Assembly: GCA_945859605.1 (NCBI GenBank)
Contig: OX243825.1
Coordinates: 27,153,926-27,217,925, forward strand
DNA from: Lumbricus rubellus
Taxonomy: Eukaryota > Annelida > Clitellata > Crassiclitellata > Lumbricidae
Direction: 5' to 3'
Length of the DNA stretch: 64,000 nucleotides
Part shown: piece by piece, positions 53,321-64,000 of the stretch
Layout: each line of letters opens with the position of its first letter
Numbering within the stretch: position 1 is the first letter of the stretch
Translations under genes and position numbers: made by a program
Notes under the pieces: model-generated
What the model saw: the letters and a program-made list of their open reading frames with translations, nothing else
What the model was told of the DNA's origin: nothing
The model's database searches: none

Positions 53321-55468
53321 TAGGGTGGTGCTTAAGATAGGGAAAAAATAAATCGCTTGCTTTTTTGTGGTCCTGCTATCCATAACTATTCCAACTGGTC
53401 TAAAATTATTAAATAAATTTTTTTGAAATTTATACATTAATATTTAGAGGTAGCTCAATGACCACGAAGTTTATAAAAAGAGCGATTTTTTACAAATGAA
53501 AACACACAAGAGCTGTTTCGGTAAACCAGACTTGTTTAACTTTTTCTGACAATAACACATAAATTAAATGGTCAGTAGACTCTACATTTAAAAAAACCTG
53601 ATGGGTTACAATTAAAAAAATGCAATAAAACAAAGTTAAATGTCGCAAAATTATAAATGTTCAGAACAACGTTCATTGTAACTTTCTTAGTTTATCTTGG
53701 TTGAGGCAGCGAGTGTCTCTTTCTTGGTGTCTGGATAAGCCTGACGGTGCTGTTGAACAACTTGTAGCAAATACAGAAGCTGTGATTCATTATGAGTCAT
53801 TAGGACACTGAATTCCTGGATGAGTGCCACGTCCTTTCTGCATGGTCGTTGACAACTTTAATGGCATGTGCTGACTCTGCAGCCTTCTGGTAGACCTCCC
53901 TATCTTTCAACAGGTCAGGATCTACAGTGAGAATTCTATCTGGAAGTTCCATTAATCCAAACAGAGTTTGGGACTTTGCAGATATAAATTTCTAAAAATG
54001 TTTGTCAGTGAACGTGTCCAGGTCAACACTGATTCGTTTAGTGTGACCCTGCTCAGTGTCATCATCATTTTGCATAACTGTAATCAATAGCCTCTTTGTA
54101 GCAGAACTTCCATGTGTTTTGAAAATTTCAGAGATGCTACTTTGGACATTGTCGTGTTGATTGCCAAGTATTCAAGAAGTAATTTCAGAAGATGAAGGTC
54201 ATTGTAAGGAGCATTGGCTGCCAATGGAACTGAATTCCAGGCTTTCAAGTACACACGTGCAGCAAAGACACTAACATCCTGTAGTGTCTTCTCTTCTCTT
54301 TGTGTTAAGTGGAACTGGCCTCTAAACATCCACACCTTTAAACAGTAAATTGCCTTTGAGAGCCAGCGTGCATGATGCATGCATGACTCCTCTCTGTAAG
54401 ATGGAATCAAGAAAGATAATTTAACAAGTTCATTGAATTCTCTGTAGTCATCTCTTGGCTGACTGTTTTCCAGATAGCTGTTTGCAAAACTAAACAACAT
54501 CATCTTTGATGTCTTGCAGTGTTAGTACGGTGTTATTTGTCAATCCTGTTTCATATTTCTGTTGATCAATGAAATCAATGCCAATGACCTTGAAATCGCT
54601 TAACGAGTGAAACTTTAGGTGATGATGGGATCCCAGACAGACTTGAAACACTGCACCAATGATCAGCTCATTGCATGATGCCTGCATGCTAGTGATAGCA
54701 ACTCCTTACCTAGCTTCAGTTCTAAGAGGATGCAGGCGCCAGCAATCCAGCCAGTGTTGGAACTTGTTGTACCAAAAGACATTGCTCGAACTCTATCAGC
54801 TATGCCCCATTCCTCCAGAGTCACGTAGACAACTGCAGCTTGATCTTCACCTGTTTCCCTTGCTAGCTTTGCCACAGTAAGAAGGCTGGAAACTCTATTG
54901 CCGGAAACAATTACTGGGAAGTCTATCAACCTTTTCTTTACTTGTAAGATCAGCAATTATTTTGCTATCACAGTATACTACAAATGGTACATTACATTCA
55001 GTTTGAAACTTCACTTGTAAAACTGTTGCTTGCTTAGTCCTCTGTTTGATTCTTGCTCTGCGAATTGTAGTGATATCGTCAATTCCGTGACCGAGGCTTT
55101 TTACAGCAAGACTGGATGATGTCAGCAAAATAATGATAACGACTCATGACAGAAATTAATTTTGTGGGAGTGTCATGTAACTAATATGTGATTATTTTAC
55201 TGGTCTATTTATTTAGTTGGCCAATTACAGTTTCAAAACTGTTGTACTCAAATGGATACACTGCAGTTCAAACTTATGATTGCCATAATGCATTGCTGAT
55301 CCTTACTATTTCGAACCTGTAAACTGTAAAGCTTCAGTGTCATTGAGCTACCAGTAAATATTCACCAGTGGAGTAGATATTTGGCCTGAATTTTTTCTTT
55401 ATATATATGAACAAAAGTAGATTGCAGGAGGTTCATATTTACAACATCTGAAAATAAGCTCCACCCTA
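53321..55468 (-). mobile_element. DNA transposon (hAT-like, 8-bp TSD) inside the LINE ORF
   Basis: The ends TAGGGTGGTGCTTA and the complement of TAGGGTGGAGCTTA are flanked by the perfect 8-bp duplication CTGTAGAT (53313-53320 and 55469-55476). The length is 2,148 bp. The 8-bp duplication suggests hAT, though P-type elements also make 8 bp. It carries broken transposase-like frames on the minus strand. Confidence 0.88.
54084..55128 (-). pseudogene. Transposase-like protein of uncertain family, frameshifted
   Basis: Four overlapping minus-strand frames in different phases (55128-54895, 54956-54663, 54687-54490, 54503-54084) appear to be parts of one protein. Distinctive stretches are FGTTSSNTGWIAGACILLE, LACRHHAM and HELIIGAVF, then YREFNELVKLSF, HHARWLSKAIYCLKVWMFR and VYLKAWNSVPLAANAPYNDL. 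I recall similar proteins from repeats in cnidarians and echinoderms but not a named superfamily. The frame changes show it is inactive. Confidence 0.7.
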
Positions 55469-56482
55469 CTGTAGATCTTCTAGATTTAGTTTCCTCGTTC
55501 GTGTTGTTTCTCTTATCTTTCTTAGTTTTATCTTTACTTTTGCCACCAGTAACTGGTGGTCCGTGTCACAATCCGCCCCTGGGTATGTCTTGCAGTTCTT
55601 GATGCTTTCTTTCCATTTTTGTGCGATTGCTATATAGTCTATCTGGTTTCTTGTTTTTCCATCTGGTGATATCCATGTATATAATCTTCTTGGATGATGT
55701 GTAAACCTTGTGTTGCTAAGACTCAGCTCCTGCTCTGTGCAAAAGTCCATTAGTCTTTCTCCTGCCTCGTTTGTTTCACCTAATCCTCCTTTTCCCACCA
55801 CTGCTGCTCTTACTTCCGTCAATTGTTTTCCTACCTTTGCATTAAAATCTCCTATTATCATCAAGATGTCCTGTTTCGGTATCTGTTTTACGACTATATC
55901 TAGTTGTTCGTAAAATTCCTCCGAACTATCTTCTTCCGCTGTTAGTGTAGGTGCGTATACCTGAATTATGGTAAGATTCCTTGGTTTGGCACTTATTCTT
56001 GCCATTAGCACTCTATCATTAATTGGTTGATATTCTAAGAGTACCCCTGTTAACTTCTTATGTATCCACAAAGCCACTCCTCTTTGTCCCTGCTTATCTC
56101 CTCCTGAGTAAACAATGGTATGACCATCTTCTGTCGTAAAATGACCCCTTCCTGCCCATCTTGTATCCGACAATCCGCATATCTCCACTCCAATTCTTTC
56201 CAATTCCCTTCCTAGAATTTGGAGCTTGCCCACTTGTAGCAGGGTCCTCACGTTCCATGTCCCAATATGTACTGTTTTTCTTAGTTGTAATGTTATCCTT
56301 TCTTCTACCCTTTCACAATCTCCACCTCCTTCCCTTCCAGTAGCCGATTTTCCGACCCTGTCCTGGTTGCTCGGCAGGGGACGCGGACCTTGGTTACCCG
56401 GGCGACGTCCGAGCCGGTATGTTATGTTGTGTCTGTGACTGTCCATGTTGCTGATTGGGAAAATAAGGTGGTAGTTTCCCAC
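55469..56482 (-). pseudogene. RTE LINE ORF, AP-type endonuclease part (separated by insertion)
   Basis: Begins at Met (56482), 338 residues before running into the inserted transposon. EEP-fold motifs: TWNVRTL (75-81), LSDTRW (104-109), IGDFNAKVG (210-218), NQIDYIAI (279-286) and CDTDHQLL (305-312), so the catalytic Asn/Asp/His positions are present. Homologous endonucleases are often annotated as craniofacial development protein 2-like. It nicks target DNA to prime reverse transcription. The last codons before the insertion (NLEDLQ) lead in frame into the RT part on the far side of the insert. Confidence 0.88.
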
Positions 56483-56594
56483 GTCTTTCCACCTCGCAGT
56501 GGTTGTTCTTTGTGTATGATATACACTCCGACCAGCCTTTTCATGTGTAAACCGTTAAAGGCTACTAAGAGCCGTCCTCCGCCTTACCATAATA

Positions 56595-58214
56595 CTGCCG
56601 TGCTAAGCAAAAAGACAGTAACTCAAGTTTTTCCGTTTTTGAGTTAGCACTTGTTTTCACATCCTGATAACATGTTCTATCATATCTGGAAACAGGGAAA
56701 CGGTATCGGTCCGGGAACATGGAAAAAAACGGAAACGAAATTAACAGTATCTCAAAATTGGGTCGTCGTGCTAAGCAAAAACGCAGTAACTTGAGTTACT
56801 GTCTTCTTGCTTAGTATTCCATGTATATTAATGGCCGACCGATTTACAGATTATCAATATCTCGGCTTTCAAATCACCTAGAATCGTCATCTTGGTGTCA
56901 AAACATACACATTCAAGGTCAAGGAGTCCAATAAGGTCATCTAAAAGTTTACCCATGGGTCTGAATGGCGGCCATTTTCCAAAATGGCGTTCAAAATATG
57001 GATTTTTCAATTTCTCAACTTACAATTTTTTTAGAATCGTCATCTTAGTGTCAAAACATACACATTCAGGGTCAAGGATTCCCATGGAGCCATCCAAATT
57101 TTCCCAATGGCCTCAATGGCGGCCATTTTCCAAAATGGCCGACCCAACAAGAAGGATTTGTCAATATCACGGCTTTCAATTAACTTAGAAACGTCATCTT
57201 GGTGTCAAAATATACACATCTCAGGTCAAGGATCCCAATAGGGCCATCACAAAGTTCCTCATGGCCTCAATGGCGGCCATTTTCCAAAATGGCGGATCCA
57301 AAAAGAGGGATTTGTTAATATCTCGGCTTTCAGTTCACTTATAATTGTCATCTTAGTGTCAAAACATGCACATTTCAGTCAGGGATCTCAATAGGGCCAT
57401 CACATAGTTCCCAGGGACCTCAATGACCACCAGTTTCCAAAATGGCCGACCCAAAAAGAGAGATTTGCAAAATTCACATTTTGGGCGGCCATTTTGAAAA
57501 TGACCGCCATTGAGGCCAGATGAAATTTTGGGTGGCCCCATTGAAGTCCTTGTCCCTAAATATGTATATTTAGGCACCAAGATGACGATTCTAAGTGGAT
57601 TTAATGCTGAAATATTAAAAAATCACGATTTTGGTCGGCCATCTTGAAAAATGGCCGCCGTTGAAGCCAGAGTTGGTTTTAGATAGCACTATTGGAATCA
57701 TCGTCCCTAAATATGTATGATTAGACACTAAGATGACACTTCTAAGTGAAATAGAAGCCGAGATATTTAAAAATATGTATATCTGTCGGCCATTTTGAAA
57801 AATGGCTGCCATTGGGGCCAGAGGGCAAATCTGCAATGGCCCTATAGCAAAATATTTTTCTTAGGACATGTTCGTCGTATATACCAAATTTCATTCTTGT
57901 ATCGCAAAGAGAACAATTATTTTTCACCAGCCCGCTCCACCATACGATGAGTTACTGCTTTCTTGCTTAGCATCAAACCGATGTTCATTTCTTCGATGCT
58001 AAGCAAAAAAGCAGTATCTCATTTTTACACAATTTTTACTCAAATTTTACAAAAAACTAGTTTAGTTTCAAAATTCAGTAGTTTATATATAACTGCTTGT
58101 AAAAATTCAGAAAGATTCTAGCTTTATTTCTGGTTGAATTAAACCGATTTCTTCTTTATCGTTTTACGCAAAATCATCTTTTTTGAGTTACTGTCTTTTT
58201 GCTTAGCACGGCAG
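56595..58214. mobile_element. DNA transposon/foldback with ATGGCGGCCATTTT repeats
   Basis: Perfect inverted ends CTGCCGTGCTAAGCAAAAAG (continuing to about 30 bp), flanked by AATA on both sides. The interior has ~145-bp units with ATGGCGGCCATTTTCCAAAA and GTCATCTTGGTGTCAAAACA. About four units run forward (56830-57480), then about three reversed (57480-57890). TIR-like GCTAAGCA motifs recur at 56770, 56810, 57965 and 58000. No transposase. Small frames on both strands are repeat artefacts. Confidence 0.85.
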
Positions 58215-58433
58215 AATACAAGACCTGCTGCTGCCCAGATCTTTGCCGCCCACGTTAGCCAACTTTTCAGGGTTCCTGCAGAGCCTTCCCACCTCGCGTA
58301 GCGCCCTAGGTGGTACTTCAGCATAGCTTTCACCACTGATGGTATAGCCCCTGCAGGCAATCCCTTACTAAGTTGTTAACACCCCCTCACCACTTTGAGG
58401 TGTGGGTCGGACTTTGAGGGGGATTTCACCTCT

Positions 58434-58885
58434 AGAGAACCTTAATCCAGCTTTCATTTCTCAAGCATTGTTTTCGTCAATCCAGCTTCTATTTCACCTC
58501 TAGAGAACCTTCATCCAGCTTCCATTTCACCTCTTAGAGAACCTTCATCCAGCTTCTATTTGACCTCTAGAGAACCTTCATCCAGCTACCATTTCTCAAA
58601 CGTTTTCGTCAATGCAGCTTCTGATTTTTTTTTACGTCTAACACTTAGTTAAATGGATTGACGCAAACAACTTTTGTGAAATGGAAGCTGGATGAAGGTT
58701 CACTGTAGGTAAAATGGAAGCTGGATGAAGGTTCTCTGTATGTGAAATAGAAGCTGGATTGACGAAAACAACTTTGAGAAATATAAGCTGGATATACGGA
58801 ATTCATTCGGAATTCAGAGGGGGTAACCTGAAACCGGGGGTAGGATGAAACTGGTTTCAAGTTACGAGGGGGGGGGGTTAATGTT
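58434..58885. mobile_element. Second foldback element, right arm
   Basis: Reversed repeats (ATCCAGCTTCTATTTCACCT, separated by CTAGAGAACCTTC) run from 58440 to 58620. Forward copies (AATGGAAGCTGGATGAAGGT) follow to 58800. It ends with GGGGGTAACCTGAAACCGGG and GAAACTGGTTTCAAGTTACG, the complement of the left arm at 51041. Confidence 0.75.
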
Positions 58886-59864
58886 AGCAGATGAACTTCC
58901 TGAATTCTGACTATGATATACTTTCATTTCTCAATCACCTATTGTTTTACTGCAATATTTTATCATTGATAGGCCTACCCTGTTTTCTTATAATTTAGCA
59001 CTGATACCAACTTTTCATAGAACATAGCATTAATACCATGCTTTCATCACTCATCATGACTCATGCATGCAAGTTTTACTTCTACTATGAGATGTTTTCA
59101 TTGTTTATGCAACTTCTGGTTCTGTATTTTCATTGCTCATTCAACTGATTGTTTCACTACAACAATGTATCTGTCTTAAAATAATTTATGGTGCTAAACC
59201 ATGCGTTTGTGCTTAAAATAATTTGAAGAAATCTATGTGTTAGAAGCTTGATTGCTGGAAAAAATAGTAACTAGTATAAATGGATGTTGGATTGATGCTC
59301 AATGTATTGATGCTCAAGCTACATGTTACAATGGGCAAATAATTAGGAATGCTCAAACGATAGAATACCCAAAATGATCTGCATTACTTTGTCAAGTCCA
59401 TTGCTCTTCTTTTTTATTAGTCCAAGTGAATGTCTTTGTTTATGTTGTCTATCCAATGTATTTATGGTCTGCCCTTGTTTTTTTCTTTTGAAGCTTGCAA
59501 GAAGTTGTGTGCGATTTTGTCAACTGCATTCTCTCGACATGTACATGACTAAACGACTGGAATCTTGGTTCAACAACTGTGTGTAGGTCTGCAGGAGTTT
59601 TGTCTAATATCATCGATTTTTATTTTTATGCAGTTTTCAAATCTCTGCGATGCTCCGTAGCCACCTCATTTCTGCTGTAAGATTTCTTTTTCTCATCTTT
59701 CTTTTTGATTGGCCACCATTGCGATCTGTATTTAAAATTGGGGTTGTAGGCCTATCATAGTCTTTCATATTTTCTCTTGGTTTTCTTTGTTAACTCAGCT
59801 TCTATATATTATTTTCATGAATTCAAGAGCCTGTCAACTGCGTCCAATTCTCCTATACAAGTCT
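58886..59864. other. Intergenic, no gene recognised
   Basis: AT-rich, with short frames lacking any family pattern. Confidence 0.5.
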
Positions 59865-60095
59865 GACCAGTGCTTTAATGGATATATTTGTTGCCTTGCA
59901 GCCCAAGCCTAAGGGTTGCAGGTTCGAATCCACCTCAAACTGCCTCATAGGGCCTTTGAGCACGTCCCTCACTCGCAAATGCTCATGTGCTTTTGTGTGA
60001 AACATCGATTCATTGTCCGTGCTGTAGTCGGGAGCACTTCTGAGTAGTAATCTTGAAGGGGTGCTATAACAATTGCACATACCCACATATATACA
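59865..60095 (+). mobile_element. tRNA-derived SINE, copy 4 (most diverged)
   Basis: Poor A box, intact B box GGTTCGAATCC, body AGCACGTCCCTCACTCGCAA, and 3' part GGGAGCACTTCTGAGTAGTA...TTGAAGGGGTGCTATAACAA. Confidence 0.82.
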
Positions 60096-60483
60096 TACAT
60101 AGCTTCTCCTTGGATGTTTATAGTTATTGATGGCTCTGAGTAGGGTTCGGAAGGGGAGGAGATGGGAAGGGGAGGGGTGGGAAGGCAAAGGAAGGAGAGA
60201 GGAGTGGAGGGGAGGAGAGGGAGAGGGTAGGTGGAATGGAGGTAGGTAGGGATATTTGGATGCTCTTTTCATCCACAGCAACGCGTGGCCGGGTACGCTA
60301 GTTTTCTTTATAGAAAATGTATCGAATCCTTGATGATGGAAAGATGGTACACGAAAAAACTAGTTGAAACTGAAGCTGGACTGATGAAATGAACTCTTAA
60401 TAAATGGAAGTTGGATTGATGAAGATAATGCTTGAAAATGAAGGAGTATTAATTTTAAAAAATGAATTTCTTTTTCATTTCAT

Positions 60484-60720
60484 TCATTTCATTTCAGGCA
60501 TTTATATAGCGCCTCTTCAAGAATATCTACTCAGAAGCGCTCCCGACCCAACCACGGCTAAAGAGAACAGTCTTAAGAGCAGAGTAGAACGTAGTCTCGA
60601 AGGCTCGAGGTATTAGACGTAGTTCCACAGGGAGCCCATTCCAGGTTGCAGGGCCAACAACAGAAAAGGCACGGCGCTGCGCAATAGAAGTGCGTGACCG
60701 GGGGACAAGAAGCTCAGCTT
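60484..60720 (-). mobile_element. CR1/L2-like LINE 3' end
   Basis: The minus-strand frame contains LLVPRSRTSIAQRRAFSVVG, PATWNGLPVELR and FYSALKTVLFSRG. It is followed by GGGAGCGCTTCTGAGTAG...TGAAGAGGCGCTATATAAAT. The 3' UTR matches the 3' part of the SINEs. Confidence 0.85.
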
Positions 60721-61809
60721 ATATGGAAGTTGAATTGACACATGGCCTGTAAATTCCTGTGATACTGGAAGTTGTACTAAAGGAAAGATTTCTTGTTTTA
60801 ATAAATAAAAGTTGGATTAATAAGGACCGTTCCTGCTGAGAAATAGACAAAGCTTGGAATTCTAATAGAGCTCTAGAAATCACTGTTAGAAGCAAATCAT
60901 GTAACAATTTGCTAACTGGTGTTTCTAGACTAATTTGACCCCCCTGAAAACGAAAATCGCGGTTAGCAAGTTGGATTTTTAGCGGTTCCATGGGAAAACA
61001 AGATGGCGGACAAAATGGCTGCCAATTGCTTCAAATGAATAAAAGTAAAGTATTTTATGTGATAGAAACACAGTTTTAGATTCTAAATTAAGACTATAGG
61101 GTTCAAGGAATGCAATGGAATTAAAGACATATGTAACACTGCAAGAAAATAAAAATGGAGGACAAAATGCTAAAAACCAATAACTTGATGAAAAATTCTT
61201 TCTCAAACATGAGTAGAATAGAACTGTTAATTAATGGAAGGTGAGTTGATGCGAAAAATCTTTGCTGAAATTGATATTTATGATGCTATACAAGTTCTCT
61301 GAGAATTTTTCAGCGCACCCAAAAACCACGTAAGGGAGACATGCTTATTCACCGGTGCAATTTCAAATCACGACGGCAATAGCCAGAGCTGCCTTGTTCA
61401 TTTCGGTGCCTGGTCAAAATCCGGGGAGGTTAAGCCGATAAATAAAAGTTGGATGACAATAGAAATGGTTTAATGAAAGTAAAGGCTTAAATTGAAACTG
61501 GATGCTGGATTGATGAAAAGATTTCCAGTTTAATTTGAACTTGGACTAATAAAAATCTCTGCTCTAGTTGGGTTGATTAAAACTGCTTGTGATAAATCAA
61601 TCTTAAGTGTACGAAGAGGTTTATTATTTAAACTAGAAGTTGGATTGGTGACATTAAATTTGAAAAAATGGAATTTGAATAATGAATATAAGTTTCTTTT
61701 AAACTAGAAGTCGAACTGATGAAAATAGCCATTGAAAAATGGAGGTGGGATTGATAAAGAGAGTTGTTTTCGTTAACCCAACTTCTATTTACACATGTGT
61801 TTTTGATTA

Positions 61810-62248
61810 GGCCTAAAAAAAAAATGCTGTGTTTCCGGTAACAGAGCTAAAAAAAATTGGGTAGGTAGGTCGGAAAATATTTTTATTTTGTAAAATATTT
61901 TTATGCAGTGACTATCCGAAAAAGTATACCCCACTAGTCTTTTTTGCACGCTGAAACAAAGTACGTGTTCTAAGCAAGTATAAACTGCCTATTTCCCGAC
62001 TGTCTGCACCTAAAACAGCTCTAGAAACAGTCCTATTAATTTCATTTTGTTGACGTCTCTTATGTTATGTCAATACAAATGTTAAAAAAAGATTTTTTGA
62101 AAAAAAATTTAAATTTTTTTTTGAAAAAAAAAATTTTTTTGAAAAAAAAAATTTTTTTAATAAAATTTTTTTACAAAAATATTTGGGTCGCGGCCGTAAA
62201 AATGGGTCGGTCGCGTTACCGGAAACACAACACTTTTTTTTTTACGCC
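61810..62248. mobile_element. Harbinger-like MITE
   Basis: The ends GGCCTAAAAAAAAAATGCTG and the complement of GGCGTAAAAAAAAAAGTGTT both continue TGTTTCCGGTAAC. The 3-bp flanks TTA (61807-61809 and 62249-62251) fit PIF/Harbinger. The interior is A/T homopolymer-rich. Confidence 0.75.
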
Positions 62249-63639
62249 TTAGTCCAGCTTCTATTTCATCAAAGAAATGAACAGTCCTTCTTGAACATTC
62301 AAAAAGTTCTGTTAATCAGTTCGACTTCTATTGAGGAATTTTCTCATGATAATCCAGCTTCCATTGCATCAATAGATCCTCCATGTACAGGCATTCTTTG
62401 CGCTAACCCAACTTCTATTTATTGAGGAATTGTCCTCATCAATCCAACTTCCATTGCGTCAAGCCGTATTCCACCTACAGCATTATTTTAACTAATCTAG
62501 CTTCTCTTTGTCAAGCGTTTTTCATCAGTTGATCTTTATTTATTAAAGCTGCTTAACATCGCTCCTAAATAAGCTGGTGCCCTGCGCTTGACTTTCGAGT
62601 GGCGATCGAAAAACTTGAAGATTATGATTACGAGCTTCTATTTCCGGAAGAGATCTTTATCAATATAGTTTCAATCCATTCACGAAAAATTCTTTTCATC
62701 AATTCCATTTAGGACAGAGTTATTCTCATCATTCCAACTTCTAGTTGAGCCATAATAATTTTCATTAGTCCATCTTCTATCTACCTAGGGCAAAATAGTT
62801 TCTTTAATCCAACGTCCGTTTAAGATGGAATTGATTTCTTTTACAGAGCTTCTGTTTACAACATTTTTTTCTATCAATCCTGATTCCATTTATCAACAAG
62901 TTATCTTCATCAGTCCAGGTTCTATTTCTGCTAGAAAAAATTAAAATTCAGCTTCTATTCATCACATGGTCCATTTAATCAATCCCACTTCTATTTGAGG
63001 AAAAATTGTTCTCATTAATTCAACTTCTACATAAAGTAGAATTTTCTTATTAATTTTGCTTCTATTTAAAATGGAATTTTTTTTCTCAATCTAACTTCTA
63101 TGTCTAATGGAATTTGTTTTTCTCAATCTAACTTCTATGTCTAATGGAATTGTTTTCTTCAATCCAACTTCTATTTGGAATGGATATTATTACTTCGCTT
63201 ATCCATCTCTACTTTCTGTCAATTCACTTTATTTTCATCAAGCGTTATTTTCATCGGTCCACTTTCTATTTCAACAAGGATTTCATCAATCCACCTTCCT
63301 TTTATCAGTTCTTTTCATCAATCTAATTGCTTTTTTTATTAGGAATAGCCAGTGACTAATAAATTGTTAGAGATTTTGTTGAACATAAAATGTAAAAAAA
63401 TTAGCAGATGCAAGAATAAGAATTCTTTGAAACAATGAAAGAAAAAGAACACCTTTAAGCTAGCTTGGCCGGCAGCAGCCATGGGTATGAAGGTGTCATG
63501 ACAAATGGTTCACGACAAATGAACCATTTCATGATTTCATGTTCTTTATCCTGTTTTACCCAGTTTCTGCTTAATCGATATTTTGATGTATATTTTAGAT
63601 TTTAAAGTTTTATTTTGTTAACAGTTAACCCTTGCACAT

Positions 63640-63751
63640 CGGAGAGTGAAACATGTGTAGCAGGACTCCAGATAGAGTACCATAAGTAAAGCCAAACTGA
63701 AGGGAGACAGTACAAGTGCAGTCAATGCGACAAAGCATTTACAACGAAAAA
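63640..63751 (+). pseudogene. Frame-shifted zinc-finger remnant upstream of the C2H2 frame
   Basis: The translation reads QYKCSQCDKAFTTKKW, then meets a stop in its own frame. The following fingers are shifted. Before it, CACATCGGAGAGTGAAACAT looks like a decayed H-x-GE linker. Either a frameshift occurred or this belongs to an unspliced exon arrangement. Confidence 0.5.
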
Positions 63752-64000
63752 ATGGAAATGGCGATGGAAGAACAATTAAAGCCATTCAGTTGCACTACAT
63801 GTTGCAAGAGCTTTGCAAATAAACATCACTTGGAAAACCATACAAGACTCCACACCAGCGATAAACCATACAAATGCAATCTATGTCACAAAGCATTTGC
63901 AGTTAAAAGATTCTTGAAATCCCATGTGAGAACCCACACCGGAGAGAAACCATACAAGTGTGATCTATGTGACAAGGCATTTGCAATGAAACATCACGTG
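63752..64000 (+). CDS. C2H2 zinc-finger protein, N-terminal part, cut by the window end
   Basis: An open frame from ATG 63752 to the end of the window. It has fingers FSCTTCCKSFANKHHLENHT, YKCNLCHKAFAVKRFLKSHV and the start of a third (YKCDLCDKAFAMKHHV). They are joined by TSDKP and TGEKP linkers, so these are tandem DNA-binding C2H2 fingers. A relic finger just upstream (63710-63745, YKCSQCDKAFTTKK) is in another frame, separated at an A-run. The true start may therefore lie further left, or the locus may be a pseudogene. Target and function cannot be inferred. Confidence 0.75.
   Translation, partial: MEMAMEEQLKPFSCTTCCKSFANKHHLENHTRLHTSDKPYKCNLCHKAFAVKRFLKSHVRTHTGEKPYKCDLCDKAFAMKHHV

Larger units (their letters stand above)
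51251..58422 (-). mobile_element. RTE-type LINE, nearly complete, carrying two nested DNA transposons
   Basis: Read on the minus strand it runs from 58422 to 51251 and is flanked by ATTTCACCTCT (51241-51251 and 58423-58433). The 3' end is a short AAGAC repeat tail, usual for RTE elements. Without the inserts at 53321-55468 and 56595-58214 it is about 3.4 kb, a normal RTE length. Endonuclease and reverse transcriptase parts are intact apart from the insertion. Confidence 0.85.
60350..63340. repeat. ~3-kb degenerate array of the GAAGCTGGATTGATGAA repeat, changing orientation at its centre
   Basis: From about 60360 to 61770 motifs like GGAAGTTGGATTGATGAA and AGAAGTTGGATTGGTGA are forward. From about 61770 to 63340 they are reversed (AATCCAACTTCTATTT and similar, dozens of copies at roughly 35-45 bp). 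The switch point holds the MITE at 61810. This is the oldest-looking and largest of the arrays sharing this motif. Confidence 0.8.

Noticed and set aside
52585..53340. 251-residue plus-strand frame
   Set aside because: Antisense shadow of the LINE reverse transcriptase; serine/leucine-rich without a family pattern.

Overview
This window is eukaryotic and gene-sparse. It is AT-rich, has multi-exon genes with GT-AG introns, and is dominated by transposons and satellites. The genes suggest a marine invertebrate deuterostome, most likely an echinoderm or a relative: an intronless orphan rhodopsin-like receptor, CARD/NHL immune-type exons, RTE and CR1/L2-like LINEs, tRNA-derived SINEs and many hAT MITEs. 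The exact lineage cannot be read from the sequence.

Layout. (1) 1-6.8 kb: a diverged tandem array whose units each carry a C/D-box snoRNA-like gene (8 intact, 2 decayed). A MULE-like foldback and a hAT MITE have inserted into it. (2) 7.4-9.4 kb: the last three exons of a WD40 gene resembling WDR27, on the + strand like the snoRNAs. (3) 9.4-21.8 kb: no convincing gene. It holds foldback elements, a ~110-bp satellite, hAT elements with exact 8-bp target duplications, and palindromes. (4) 22.1-23.2 kb: a complete single-exon class A GPCR. (5) 24.5-24.9 kb: a possible last exon of a minus-strand gene. (6) 28.2-45.9 kb: eleven + strand exons whose splice phases all agree. They can be joined as one gene of about 1,127 codons, with predicted order CARD, CARD, TRADD-N-like, SH3, F-box-like, CARD, TRADD-N-like, NHL propeller. 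Its introns hold a 4.25-kb array of a 32-bp minisatellite, a dead mariner-like element, several LINE ends and several hATs. (7) 46-50 kb: MITEs and a SINE. (8) 50.6-58.9 kb: nested transposons. Two foldback elements lie here; the second was split by a minus-strand RTE LINE, which was itself split by two DNA transposons. (9) 59.9-63.3 kb: a SINE, a LINE 3' end and a ~3-kb degenerate, orientation-switching array with a Harbinger-like MITE at its centre. (10) 63.7 kb to the window end: the start of a C2H2 zinc-finger reading frame.

How the parts relate. The main functional candidates are the CARD/F-box/NHL gene and the snoRNA array. Death-fold, SH3 and propeller modules in one chain suggest an immune or apoptotic signalling scaffold, possibly linked to SCF ubiquitin ligase through the F-box-like segment. 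The snoRNA-like units share ends and boxes but differ in the guide segment next to box D, as in arrays of diversifying guide RNAs. The SINEs share their 3' hairpin tail with the CR1/L2-like LINE ends, which indicates a LINE/SINE pair.
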